From the NCBI GenBank assembly GCA_019916065.1, contig CM034241.1, positions 16,915,228 to 16,979,227 of the forward strand: a stretch of DNA of 64,000 bases, in the 5' to 3' direction. This document shows, one piece after another, positions 45,201 through 54,250 of this stretch; position 1 is the stretch's first letter, and the number at the start of each line of letters is the position of its first letter. The DNA is from Vitellaria paradoxa (Eukaryota; Streptophyta; Magnoliopsida; Ericales; Sapotaceae). The notes under the pieces were generated by a model, which saw only the letters and a list, made by a program, of their open reading frames with translations, searched no databases and was not told the DNA's origin. Both the position numbers and the translations under genes were made by a program.

Positions 45201-48200
45201 GGGAATACGGACATGAGGTACATGGGCATGTCGGATAAGGTACTTTTAATTAGAATTAGTCTAGTTCCTTTTGAAAGACTAGATTTTTTTCCATCCCGCT
45301 AGCCTCTTTTGCACTTTTTCGATCACCTTATTCCACAATTGTTTCGACTTGAAGTACGAGCCCTAGCTAAGTTGTACGAAGGCAACCTTGATTACACCCA
45401 AGAATAGTCTTGAGCATAGGCATGTTTTGTACATCCCCTACCGAAATTAGTTTTGACTTTCCTTAGTTCACTCGCAAACTAGACACAATCTCAGAACACA
45501 TAAGAACACACGTCAAATGGCCCAACTGATCAGTTTGCTCTGCAAAATACTATGGCATCGTCTGCAAGCAGCAAATGAGACACTTCCATGGTGCATAGGT
45601 TGCGTTGTTCATTTTTGGTGGTGGTGTTGAGTAGGATGTTGAGAAGAACAAGGTTGGAGGCTTTTTCAAAGGATGTAGATTAGGAACACAATTTATGCAG
45701 GATCATCATGCCATGCATTTGAATGCCATCTACCAAAATCTTCGGTATTTAAATCTACACAAGAAAAACAATATTATTCCCCAAATATAGTCACTGGAGG
45801 TTACAAGAATTTACTAATACAAATTTGGTAGGCGGTATCCTTCTAGTTACTGTACCTAGGGTTGCACATGAGTTTGTTTGGTTTTCGTTGGTTCAGTTTG
45901 GGTTGCAAGTCACCAAAATCGAACCAAGACATTGATGGAACCAGACCAACCAAACCAAAAATAATCAATTCAATTCAGTTTGAATTGTATTGTATAGATC
46001 GGTCCAAAATACTCTTAATGACCAATGTTTTAATTTGGGCTAGAATGTATGCCAAGTCCAACCAACCATTTCACTAATACTTTAAGATATTATAGATAGA
46101 GATGAGGAAAATTTATTGTTCCCTAATCAATATGAGATACATGAGATTTAATTGAAAAATTAAAAGAAATTGTAGTTTATATAGTATAGATGGAAACGAA
46201 TCTCTCTAACAGTCAATGTGGGTTTAGGAATATCATTCTAATGTGTCTAATCAACTATAGCTTAAGCTTGTATACATCATGTCATGAGTTGTTTCCGGTT
46301 AGAAGTTCATCAACCCAAAAGCAAACCAATCTTATGATCTCATCTATTATTGAAATTTGAAAGCCAAAATCTAAATAAGAATGATAGCCAACCAATCTAA
46401 ACCAATGTGATAAGTTTCAGTTTGGCTTGCAATTCAAACGATTCTTTGTGTACACCAAATTATTCCATTACAAGAGGGAATCTAGTTGAGCAATGGCTCG
46501 TGACATATGTGACCCAACAAATGTGATAAGTTTTGGTTTGGCTTGCAATTCTAATGGTTCTTTGTGTATCCCAAATTATTCCATTACAGGAGGGAATCTA
46601 GTTGCGCAATGGGTCGTGGTACTTATGACCTTTTGTGACTACAGAATCAGTTAGGAAAATACAAATCATGGGCCTGTTTGGCACACCAATTTTTAGCAAC
46701 TTTTGGGTTTTGTAAATTTTTTTTTTTTTCCGGTTCAAATGTTATCAAATTATTTCCAAAAGTTGATGCTTAACCAAACGCATAAAATGTCACCACATTT
46801 AAGTTAAAAAACAGTTAGAAATTTTCTCAAAATTTTTACCAAACCCATAAAGTTGTTGCAAAAATTTTGGTGCAAATTTACCACCTGAAGTTACAAAAAA
46901 TTAGAGTGCAAATGGGCTCACATAGGAGGAGCAAGTGAAGTTCTTGTACTCACAATGCTATCCATAAAAAAACTATAGCATTTAGCTAGACTTAACTTTC
47001 TTATCTCCTATTGACCATCTCCGCACAAGATGGGAGCCACTATGGCCAACCCTATGTAGGCTGCCATGTGCAATTAGCTCCCTCCTACCCCCTTTTTTGG
47101 TTCATATTATCTTCAACAACAACAATATAATATAATGAGGATGAATACATGGAGTAATACAATTAAGCAGCAGACCAGACAATGCCAATGAATAACTTCA
47201 TCAAAAAAATGTGCACATCAAGCATATAGTTTTTTTTTTTAAATCAATAAGTTTCACTGGGACAATTCGATGCATTGATGCTGTTTGGCTGTGTTTGGCG
47301 TGAGGATTTACTAGGGGAAAAGAGAACAAAAAGTGAAGGAAAGAATAATTTCTCACTTATTATTACAAGGCCAATATGGCAGAATATATATACACTCCCT
47401 AGTCCTCTGTTTAGGAAAGTTGTCCCAATATAACGCAGTAATTAAAGGCATTGATTATCTTAATTACAGCCACTAATTACCTTAATTACAGCTGCTATAA
47501 TCACCCTAATTAGAGCCTAAATTAGATCCTAATTATCTGTCTATTTTCCAACATTTACAATAATCAAATCCCCTAAATTTCGCCTACAATCTTAACCAAC
47601 ACAATCTCAGTTTCCAACAAAAAGGAAAGAGGTAACGAAAAGAAGAAAGAAACAAAAAATCCCAAATATATATCCTTGTCTAAATGGATTTAAAAAATAT
47701 AATAAAATAGAAGACATTCATCAATATATTGGTTTTTTAATTTAGTTACTCTTAATTTCCTAAATTCCATGCCTTGTCCCTTCCATTTTTCATCACAATC
47801 AAAACAAAAGAAGGAATTTGAACCCCTATCCCATTCCTTTTCCCTCAAGAAATCCTAGATACAAACACAGCTTAAAACACCAATTATACTGTTTGTCTTT
47901 GATAAATGAACAATCTAGAAGATTCTCTGCCTTGAAGCAAAACAAAACAAATGAAAAAGCTTATTACAAATACACACCACTAACATACAGCATATTAGGA
48001 AACTGTTATATATATACAAAAACCTGTTTGCCGTTGCCTCCATGATGCTTGTTCCCTCAAGAGTTGTACAAGTTCAGCTGTTGTAGAGGACCTTCCATCA
48101 ACTCTGACACCTCCAGGATTAATGCTGACAATTTTTTCCTTGCTTTTAGGTTGAGGTGGCTTTATGACAGCTGACAGAAATAGAAAGTATAGATTTATCA

Positions 48201-51200
48201 CATACAACAATAGTGCCTTCTAACCAACCTGTTTAATAAATGACATGGCCTTGTTATGAGTTCAAATATATAAATTGTTTTTAAAAAAAAAAAAAAAAGG
48301 TAAGTCAAAGAAAGCACATATAATGTAGCGAGTCCACTCGGCACAAAGAAGTAGAATAGAAATTAATTATATAGTAGTAATTGTGAAGGAAAAAAAAAAA
48401 AAAAAAACTCTAAATGGCCCAGTATCCTGTTAGCTTTTGAAAATGAGATATTCACGGAAAGCACGAGCATATCTCAGCAAAGTCATAGATTGCAGGACAC
48501 CTAATCTGAGTGCCAGAAACAACAACATGAAAGAAGTGTGCTCAAATCAAAATTTTATTAGGTTAATGAAATCTGATCATTTGGTCATTTGTTCATTTTA
48601 CAGATGATGGGCATGGGCGGTAGATAGACCTAGCGGGGTCTAGCCTTCTGCGAATTAAGCTAATTGTTAACTATGATCGAGTCAGTCCGGCAAAAAAGTG
48701 AGAACCAAGGCAATCTGGAACAAATGAGAGAGAAATGCTGAGGGTAATAGTCAACTATGGATGAATGGTGAGTGATAGATGCTAGACCCTCCAGAGGAGA
48801 AGAGTTTATAGGCAGAAAGGGAACCCTTTTCGACCAGAGTCAAGGTTTTGTAACCGTTAGGAGGATATTCAGCCTTAACTCAGCATACCACAAGAGGATA
48901 GGGATTCTCCACTAGGAATCTCTCTAGATTGTTGGGAAAATCGCCAACGATCTCTTGATTCTAGTCACCAATTTGCTGAACTACCGATGATCTCGTGTGG
49001 CATTACATCTCACGGAGAAATCCCCAGAACTTGTTCCTAATCTCAAGGAGATGTATATTCTGCGGGGAGCTTATGCCGCAGGCATGGTACCGCGCAATCT
49101 CGCCCAATCAACTAAAGGCGACGCGACGCGCATGATAATGTACCGCAAGGATGGATAGGGTAAGCCTAGCCTATGTAGCCGCAAACCAAGTGATATGACA
49201 ATATTCCACACCACACCACACCGAATAGAGCATCATTAAGAAGAAAGGTTCCCCGCTCGACATTAACCCGATTGAGAACAAATAATATATCCGAGTAAGG
49301 ATATTTCCAATCAAGATTAAGTCAACTTAGTCAAACACCTCGATAAAGATAACCAACGTGATAGCTTCCATCATGAATCACGCGTATAACCACTCTGTGA
49401 CACACTTCGAGATCTTCGCCTACAAAATCGCTGCTATCTCTAGCTGTCCTAAAACGGTTTAGTTCACCAACTGAGGAATTAACCTTAAGAGCTAAACTAT
49501 GCGACAGCTGGCAGAAGGTTACACGAGTAATGGGTGTGATCCCTTGAATCTCATGCACACTACGTTCCATGCAATATTGCTATATATAGATACACTGAAA
49601 GAACTAAGAGGAGGTATGACATTTTATCCTTACTAAAACTTTGCTAAAATATTTTTTCTAAATTCCATAGCTAACTTAAGCATTGAAGGCTTTTTAGCAA
49701 ACACTACACCGGTGTTCTTAGCATTTCCCGACTTGAATTGGACCTTTCGGAGGATACAAATTTACTGTATTCTTAGTTGGTACCACCTGTGAGAATCGAT
49801 TTTTTCATAACTTTTTATGGTCCAAACTAGGTCTGACATAAACACCCAGCCACAGTCACAACTAGTAGCAACGACGAAAAACCAAAATGATGATAAAATT
49901 ACAGCCATGGAGAGGCAAATGGCAGATATGATGGCGGGAATGCAAACACCAATTGCCCAGAATTAAGCGTTGCTCCAACGGGTGAACACCGCCCCTGCCA
50001 ACGCCCCACCACTAGCAAGTCCTCCCGCCAATGGCAGAAATGGTGGAGGAGATGTCGAAATTAATGGAGGAGGCAACAATGAATTTAATGGGGCAAATGG
50101 AGGCAATAACACCGGAGAGAATGAAGTCCCAACAGACACCCTGAGGAGTCCCAGAGAGGAAACAGGACAGTCAGCACTAAAGAAGGATAAACAACTGTCC
50201 TGCCCTGTCACACACCAAAGTTGCCAGTGCAAAGGAGGAGAATGTTAACTCTTGGGACAAGCCAATGAGGGCCATTCAAGCCCAGTTGGAAGTTCTTGCG
50301 GCCGTTTAGGTACACAGTCAACAGTTTCGCCCAACTCCGTAAGCTCTTCGTGGGGCATTTTATAGGGGGTAGAGGTAGAGAGGGCCAGCCACCCATCTTC
50401 TAACAATCAAGCAAGACAAGGACGAGACTCTAAGGGATTACATAGGGAGGTTAAACAAAGAGATATTGAAGGTGGATGAGGCAGACGACAAAGTGGCTGT
50501 CACGGCCTTTATGAGCGACCTAAGAACACCCAGGTTCATGGCCTCTCTAGTGAATATACCACCTATTGATATGGTTGAGCTCATGCTTCGAGCTCAAAAG
50601 CACATTAATGTAGAGGATGCTATGAAAGTAGAACGAGAAACTGATGGAGGGGGTAGTTCTAGAGCAGACAAGAAAAGGTTGAACGAGTCCAGAGACACTC
50701 GACATACAAGAAACCCAAAAAGTCACAGATCTGAAGGTAAGACCAAGTAAGGTGGGACACGATATCCCGAGCTTGATCAAAATTTTACTCTTCTCAGCAC
50801 CAGATTGGACAATGTCTTCTATGAAATTCAAAATGATCCGACCTTGTCATAGCTGAGAAAGTTGAAAATGCCTGCGGATAAGAGATCCCGAGGTAAAGTA
50901 TTGCAGATTTCATAGAGATCATTTACATGATATAGACAATTCTTTTGATTTGAACCGACAAGTTGAAGAGTTGATCAGAGGAGGAAGGCTTAGCAGATTT
51001 GTGGCCAGTTGAGAGCAGAATAGATGAGCTGAACAAAGAACCAACAATCGGAGGAGCCCAGGACGAAAAAGTCTCGATTGGGCTAGGCAAAACCAGCAAC
51101 CAATTAGAGAAATCAGGGTCATAGTGGGAGGATTTGCGGCAGGTGGTGAGTCCTTCACTACAAGGAAGAAATATGCTCGGAAGGCGAGCAAAGACCGAGA

Positions 51201-53159
51201 GACAATGACAATTGACCGACCAGGCAAGAAATCCAGAGCAAAGTCACAATCAGTCACTTTTACTGAAAAGAAAGCAGCAGAGGTATGTCAACCACATGAT
51301 GACCCTCTTGTCATTTCATTGATAATTGCAAATCTCAAGATTTGGAGAATCCTAGTTGATAGTAGGAGTTCGGCGGACATTTTATACTGGGGGGCATTTG
51401 TAAAAATGAAGATTGAGAAAGAAAAGTTGCAACCCGTCTCTTCTCCTCCAGTGGCTTCACAGGGGATCAAGTAACACCACTCAGCTCCATTATTTTGCCT
51501 GTAACACTAGGGGAGGAGCTACATCGGTCAACCAAAATGATCAATTTCTTCGTAATAGATTGCCCTCAGCACATAATGCCATCTTGTGGAGAACGACTTT
51601 GAATTAGTTTAAAGCAATAACATTCACTTACCATCTAAAAGTGAAGTTCACGACCGAACATGGTGTTGGATGCACAAAGGGAGATCAGAGACAACCAAAG
51701 AACTTAAGCATCGGAGGTTTTTTGGCAAGCACCACACCAGTGTTGGATGCACGAAGGGAGATCAGAAGACACCGAAAGAACTTAAGAATCGGAGGCTCTT
51801 TGGCAGGCACCACCCGGTATTCTTAATATTTCCCAACTTGGATTGGACCTTTTGGAGGAGATGAATTTACCATACCATCACCAGGTACCCATAATAAGCT
51901 ATTTTCCAGAACGTAAAAAATAAATAGTTTCCTACACCAGCTATATTCCAGAACGTTTCTTCTTCAAATCAATTTCATTCATGAAAATTTAACCAAAAAT
52001 CAGCACCAAAATGACTCAAGCATGCATGGCTAACCATTTCTATTCTTTTTCGCTATGATGACAGATAGAATTATAGTAGCCAATAGAAAGGACTATTACA
52101 CTCACATTGGGCTGCCTCTAGCTTCTGTTTGGGATGTTCCCTATTAACAGGATTTGAGACATATTTGATTTGCTTGCCCTTTGGAACGGGTTTTGCTAGA
52201 GATACCTTCACATTTGCCTACATATTAACAATTGCACAAATTAGTTCTAGAAAGGGCCAAAGCAAAACAACTGCACAATGATATATACACAGTGTAGAAC
52301 CTTGGAACCCTCATCACCCAATGACTCATGACTGAACGCCTCAATACATGCAAGGGCAGCTTCACGTGTAGTATAATTAACAAATGCGAAGTCTTTTCTT
52401 CTAGATGAAGGAAGATTTTTAGCAAGAACAACATTTTCAATCTCACCAAACTTCTTGAAATAAAATTTCACTCTATCTTCATCCCATGAGGAAGGCAGAT
52501 ATTCAACATACACTGATTTCACCTACATAGAAGAAAGTTAAAGTGAACCATAAATTTCCATTATAACTGATTTTCACCCCCAAAAAAAATTACAAAACAA
52601 TAATGACTTTACAATTGAAAACACGCACAAATACAAATATCTATTGGAAATATAAGCCTAAAGCAATTACAATCTGAAACCAATACAAATCAACCTCATG
52701 AAAGTTTAAGCATGGATCAATGCATATGTGAGATCTAAAGTAGACAGACCTTCAGCATTTCTTCTTCATCTGGCTCGCTCAAGGGTTCAGCCCAAGCAAC
52801 TTTTATCTTGTATTTCTTTCCGAAGGCATCCTTCGTTTGAAGTTTCCTGTATGTGGTTTGGGCATCTCTACTAGTTTCAAGTTCAAGAAAAGCAAATCCA
52901 CGATTACACTCGATGTTGCTAGGATTAGCCATAACCATAACTTTATCTATTTTCTCAATCCCAATCTCCTGCAACAACTTAATAATCTGTCCAGAGGTAA
53001 TACCCTCATTCAAATATATCATTAAAGCCTAAATGTGGCGAATATGAACAAGAGATGCAAAATTCTTACATCTTCGCTTTTCCACTTCTTGTCAATATTA
53101 CCAAGAAATAATGTATCATTGCCCTCAACAGGTGATGCAGTGCATTGCTTCCCACAAAT
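30176..53159 (-). CDS. RRM-type RNA-binding protein (hnRNP-Q-like), 10 exons seen, 5' and 3' ends missing
   Basis: Ten minus-strand exons (53159-53070, 53028-52750, 52522-52301, 52217-52106, 48170-48024, 31466-31405, 31332-31253, 31048-30978, 30898-30858, 30218-30176) join without a stop. Every junction is GT..AG and every phase agrees. They give 382 codons: an RRM (LFLGNI ... RGFAFLEL), another RRM (VYVEYL ... KDFAFV), a Lys-rich linker, and a tail with RKRPFSLQ and Tyr/Pro/Gly/Arg-rich sequence. This layout resembles plant three-RRM hnRNP-Q/R-like proteins such as Arabidopsis AT2G44710, a likeness noted from memory. They bind mRNA in nucleus or cytoplasm. RRM1 should lie upstream of 53159. 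Introns of 3.9 and 16.6 kb are filled with transposons, and one intron is just 41 nt. It is the only cellular gene found. Confidence 0.85.
30640..30790 (-). mobile_element. Possible tRNA-derived SINE in an RRM-gene intron
   Basis: On the minus strand an A-box-like TTAGACCAGTGCTC and a B-box-like GGGTTCAGCTC lie about 40 bases apart and an A-rich end follows. No clear target duplication was found, so this is tentative. Confidence 0.4.
30858..30898 (-). CDS. RRM gene exon i
   Basis: It is 41 bases, phase 1 in, 0 out, encoding [13 protein letters not shown]. The donor is GTATGT. Confidence 0.75.
30978..31048 (-). CDS. RRM gene exon h
   Basis: It is 71 bases, phase 2 in, 1 out, encoding [15 protein letters not shown]. 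The acceptor TTGTTACAG has a good pyrimidine tract. Confidence 0.78.
31253..31332 (-). CDS. RRM gene exon g
   Basis: It is 80 bases and encodes [15 protein letters not shown] then [11 protein letters not shown]. Phase 0 in, 2 out. It is 72 nt from exon f. Confidence 0.8.
31405..31466 (-). CDS. RRM gene exon f
   Basis: It is 62 bases and encodes [18 protein letters not shown]. The phase matches exon e, which ends 16.6 kb away. Acceptor GGGCAG and donor GTAAGG are strong. Confidence 0.78.
31857..33105 (-). mobile_element. L1-type LINE 3' fragment in an intron
   Basis: The minus strand encodes the C-terminal part of plant [33 protein letters not shown] and LLGKWLWRF blocks (32572-32886). The zf-RVT end follows ([18 protein letters not shown], 32026-32241). 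The poly(A) tail appears as a T-run at 31862-31878 in plus. Similarity upstream reaches to about 33105 ([16 protein letters not shown]), so it is 5'-truncated. Many breaks. Confidence 0.75.
33110..33960. other. Unassigned intron sequence
   Basis: Between the LINE fragment and copia L no domain is recognised. The part 33180-33530 is less AT-rich and may be further, unrecognised LINE sequence. Confidence 0.35.
33961..34051 (+). pseudogene. Copia L remnant, left piece
   Basis: Reads as the end of a copia RT domain ([18 protein letters not shown], then DHVDK) and continues at 43871 beyond copia I as [12 protein letters not shown]. Only about 140 bases survive on the two sides. It was the target for copia I. 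Confidence 0.65.
34057..34324 (+). repeat. 5' LTR of copia I
   Basis: Starts TGTTATTTATGGCTCG and ends CCTCAACA. A primer site CTAATATCAGAGCC follows at 34327-34340 (mutated from TGGTATCAGAGCC). Confidence 0.85.
34341..34976 (+). pseudogene. Copia I gag
   Basis: Tnt1-type gag from the ATG at 34341 has a stop after about 19 codons (about 34396), another at 34647 and another at 34962. A 78-bp in-frame tandem duplication (34614-34691 and 34692-34769) repeats [11 protein letters not shown]. The zinc knuckle follows in the next frame. Confidence 0.8.
34971..35944 (+). pseudogene. Copia I zinc knuckle, protease, start of integrase
   Basis: The knuckle [14 protein letters not shown], the protease [11 protein letters not shown] (followed by stops at about 35350) and the pre-integrase block [14 protein letters not shown] are clear. 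The integrase HHCC part (35780-35940) is shifted. The frame is interrupted at 35945 by copia J. Confidence 0.8.
35945..35949. other. Left target duplication of copia J
   Basis: ATGAC here and at 41071-41075 flanks J exactly. Integrase sequence of copia I continues across it. Confidence 0.92.
35950..36163 (-). repeat. 3' LTR of copia J
   Basis: In plus orientation it begins TGTCAAAGAAATAG and ends TTTTCCCACA. The purine tract GAGGGGGAGTG (minus) adjoins it at 36164. Confidence 0.93.
36171..36830 (-). pseudogene. Copia J RNase H
   Basis: Reads from the shift point near 36830 to the terminal stop at 36171: [11 protein letters not shown], the [19 protein letters not shown] block, [39 protein letters not shown] and LADVLTKGL. 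Intact in itself but out of frame with RT because of one extra base near 36828-36832. Confidence 0.88.
36830..37671 (-). pseudogene. Copia J reverse transcriptase
   Basis: The frame from 37659 carries [46 protein letters not shown], the catalytic YVDDI and [11 protein letters not shown]. It is separated from the gag-pol start by a single TAG at 37669-37671, and ends by frameshift near 36830. All other RT motifs look intact. Confidence 0.9.
37672..40677 (-). CDS. Copia J gag-protease-integrase, 1002-codon open frame
   Basis: Starts at ATG 40677, the first after the primer site. Gag (residues 1-300) has the UBN2-like core and a zinc knuckle [14 protein letters not shown], with Arg where Gly is usual. 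The protease motif (about residue 385) reads MDSRATDHM, so the Gly next to the catalytic Asp-Ser is Arg, which should harm cleavage. Integrase follows: pre-integrase RRLGHPSF, the HHCC finger, then a catalytic core with DD(35)E-type acids (SDVWG ... SDNA ... NGVAERKN). It ends in the TAG at 37671-37669. Gag could still be made. Confidence 0.9.
40842..40857 (-). other. Primer binding site of copia J
   Basis: TGGTATCAGAGCCAGG on the minus strand, 16 bases complementary to initiator-Met tRNA, touching the 5' LTR. Confidence 0.93.
40858..41070 (-). repeat. 5' LTR of copia J (213 bp)
   Basis: Almost identical to 35950-36163. The differences seen are a missing T near 40920 and TTAAACAC against TTAAATAC near 41025. 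Confidence 0.93.
41076..43395 (+). pseudogene. Copia I integrase tail, RT, RNase H
   Basis: Integrase resumes with the [16 protein letters not shown] region (stops at 41287-41289 and 41377-41379), then the C-terminal frame 41406-41909. RT (42011-42586) shows [11 protein letters not shown], the [18 protein letters not shown] block and, in a new frame, [11 protein letters not shown] (about 42550). RNase H (42924-43395) is split near 43200. The Tnt1-like [11 protein letters not shown] and [11 protein letters not shown] blocks are present. It is a pseudogene with about eight lesions. Confidence 0.83.
43583..43870 (+). repeat. 3' LTR of copia I (288 bp)
   Basis: Starts TGTTATTTATGGCTCA after the purine-rich ACAGTGGAGATT and ends TTTGCAACA. 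It is about 20 bases longer than the 5' LTR because of a short repeat (GGGTTTCGACCCATGTATTC) near 43613. Confidence 0.85.
43871..43918 (+). pseudogene. Copia L remnant, right piece
   Basis: [17 protein letters not shown] is the classical copia block between RT and RNase H, continuing the left piece at 33961-34051. It ends at the T-run of a LINE tail. Confidence 0.65.
43929..45660 (-). mobile_element. L1-type LINE 3' fragment
   Basis: Minus-strand similarity includes [10 protein letters not shown] (an FADD-type RT motif, about 45545-45575), [18 protein letters not shown] (about 45260) and [13 protein letters not shown] (about 45010). The zf-RVT end is at about 44460-44500. The tail in plus orientation is a T-run (43929-43944) followed by a G-run (43945-43958), so the LINE ends in C-run plus A-run. 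Highly mutated and 5'-truncated. Confidence 0.72.
45661..46403. other. Unassigned intron sequence
   Basis: AT-rich with many AACCAA/TTGGTT motifs at 45870-45960, a pattern seen in some plant MITEs. No boundaries could be set. Confidence 0.3.
46404..46635. repeat. 116-bp tandem duplication
   Basis: Two adjacent units begin AATGTGATAAGTTT at 46404 and 46520 and share TTATTCCATTACA-GAGGGAA. They are diverged by roughly 10% by eye. Confidence 0.75.
46670..46920. mobile_element. MITE with GGGCCTGTTTGG ends (about 250 bp)
   Basis: The left 33 bases pair with the right end with one gap and few mismatches (shared core GCACxCxAATTTTTxGxAACTT). Flanking CAT on both sides may be a 3-bp duplication. 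Ends of this type are common in Tourist (PIF/Harbinger) and some hAT MITEs, so the superfamily is open. Confidence 0.65.
46921..47300. other. Unassigned intron sequence
   Basis: Nothing recognisable; a T-run at 47231-47240. Confidence 0.4.
47301..47553 (-). repeat. Possible solo LTR
   Basis: On the minus strand it starts TGTTGGAAAATAG, has a TATATATAT box at about the expected place and ends TAAATCCTCA. No primer site, interior or target duplication is seen, so it would be a solo LTR or a fragment. Confidence 0.4.
47554..48023. other. Intron sequence next to exon e
   Basis: No repeat or gene recognised. Confidence 0.4.
48024..48170 (-). CDS. RRM gene exon e (linker)
   Basis: It is 147 bases, phase 1 in and out. 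It encodes a Lys/Pro-rich stretch then [16 protein letters not shown]. The phase fits exon d across a 3.9-kb intron full of gypsy M. Confidence 0.8.
49886..50750 (+). pseudogene. Gag of gypsy M
   Basis: Frames 49886-49963, 49970-50248 and 50466-50750 cover a Gly/Asn-rich N-terminus and the Tat-type gag end ([40 protein letters not shown]). At least three stops or shifts lie between. The motif set is typical of Tat/Ogre-type gags. Confidence 0.65.
51124..51660 (+). pseudogene. Protease region of gypsy M
   Basis: [32 protein letters not shown] corresponds to the aspartic protease of Tat elements with DNG or DSG changed to DSR. A shifted continuation ([16 protein letters not shown]) marks its C-terminal half at about 51540-51595. 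RT is absent. Confidence 0.65.
51663..51816 (+). repeat. 77-bp tandem duplication in the 3' LTR remnant of M
   Basis: GTGTTGGATGCAC starts units at 51663 and 51740, each followed by GGGAGATCAGA and AACTTAAG.ATCGGAGG. Confidence 0.75.
52106..52217 (-). CDS. RRM gene exon d (end of RRM3, linker)
   Basis: It is 112 bases, phase 0 in, phase 1 out. It encodes [20 protein letters not shown] and a basic linker. Acceptor TATGTAG and donor GTGAGT are strong. Confidence 0.85.
52301..52522 (-). CDS. RRM gene exon c (RRM3)
   Basis: It is 222 bases, phase 0 at both ends. It encodes the third RRM with RNP2 VYVEYL, the SWDEDRV loop and RNP1 [10 protein letters not shown]. The expected Asn/Gly in RNP2 is Tyr, a tolerated change. 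Confidence 0.88.
52750..53028 (-). CDS. RRM gene exon b (rest of RRM2)
   Basis: It is 279 bases, phase 0 at both ends. It encodes the RRM helices and RNP1 (NRGFAFLEL) and ends in an acidic EPDEEEMLK. It follows exon a after only 41 nt. Confidence 0.85.
53070..53159 (-). CDS. RRM gene exon a (start of RRM2)
   Basis: Ninety bases, phase 0 in and out, encoding the RNP2 strand (NDTLFLGNI). Acceptor ATAG and donor GTAAGA are both good. Confidence 0.8.
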
Positions 53160-53222
53160 CTATGGTTGAATTTAGCAGAAGAAGAAGATAAGAGATAGCC
53201 ATTAATTGCATAGAATTAACTA

Positions 53223-54247
53223 GGCCCTGTTTGGTAACGTTTCCGTTTTCTATTTTTCTATTTATGTTTTCAAAATTTTGTAAACTTGTAACAGAAATAT
53301 GTTTGATAAACCTGTTTACGTTTTTTTGTTTCCAAAAAAAATGAAAAGATAAATAGAAAAACATAAATAGAAAAAATGTTTTTTCACTTGGGTTTTCTTT
53401 TCTGTTACCAATATTTTGTTAATTTTAAAACTTTGTCTATTTTTGTTACATTACATAAAAATAAATTATTTTATTCAAATATTTTATTAAAATAAGTTAT
53501 TTTAATAAAAAATATAATTAAATTCAATAAATTAAATTAATTATATAAATTAATATAAATTATTTTTAATAAATAATAAAACTAAATTAATTAATTTAAT
53601 TTAATTTAATAATTAATTATTACTAAATTATCTGAAATAAATATCATAATTAATTTATTTAATTTAATAATTAAATTAATTTATATAAAATAATTAATAA
53701 TAAATAATTAAATTACATTAATTTTTAATTGAATTTAATAATTATTATTAAATTATTTTAAATAAATATCATAATTAAATTAAATTATTTATGATTTAAT
53801 TAATTTAATTTATATAAAATATATTTTATTAAATTATTTTAATAAATAATTAAATGAATTTAATTAATTTAAAAATAAATAATCTAATTTAATTATTTAT
53901 TTAATATGAAATATATTTTATTAAATTATTTTTAATAAATAATATAATTTAATATATTTTATATTTATTGAATTAAATGATTTTAATAAATAATTTACTA
54001 TATTAATTTAATTAATTATATTAATTAAATTAATAATTAAATTAATATAAAATATATTTTATTAAGTTCTATTAATTTTTTAAAACAAATAAAATTAAAT
54101 ATTTTCTAAAATAAAAAATTAATAATTATAAACAAACTTGCATTTCCAAACGCAATTTCAGTTTTCATTTCAGAAAAAATAAACAGCAACAGAAAACAAA
54201 AGACAAAAAACGACAACAAAAAAATGACAGCATTGTCAAACAAGCCC
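53223..54247. mobile_element. AT-rich MITE (1025 bp) upstream of exon a
   Basis: The ends GGCCCTGTTTGGTAACG and, inverted, GGGCTTGTTTGACAATG match at about 12 of 17. CTA flanks both sides (53220-53222 and 54248-54250). The interior 53450-54120 is almost pure A and T in TTAAT/AATTA permutations. PIF/Harbinger (Tourist) is the first guess, but the flank is not the usual TTA/TAA. Confidence 0.6.
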
Positions 54248-54250
54248 CTA

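Larger units (their letters stand above)
48600..51890 (+). mobile_element. Ty3/gypsy Tat/Athila-like remnant M in the RRM-gene intron
   Basis: A GC-richer block with a long LTR-like left part (about 48600-49777), a TGGTACCACC primer-site-like motif (49778-49787), gag, protease and then a deletion directly into a partial 3' LTR (about 51663-51890). The sequence 49673-49765 recurs at 51780-51871, giving the LTR pairing. RT, RNase H and integrase are missing. The left edge is uncertain. Confidence 0.65.

Noticed and set aside
46404..46635. CRISPR-like or satellite array
   Set aside because: Only two diverged copies of 116 bp; an ordinary tandem duplication. No CRISPR array is present anywhere in the window.
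49331..49570. 79-codon minus-strand ORF
   Set aside because: Lies in the long LTR of gypsy M; no motif.
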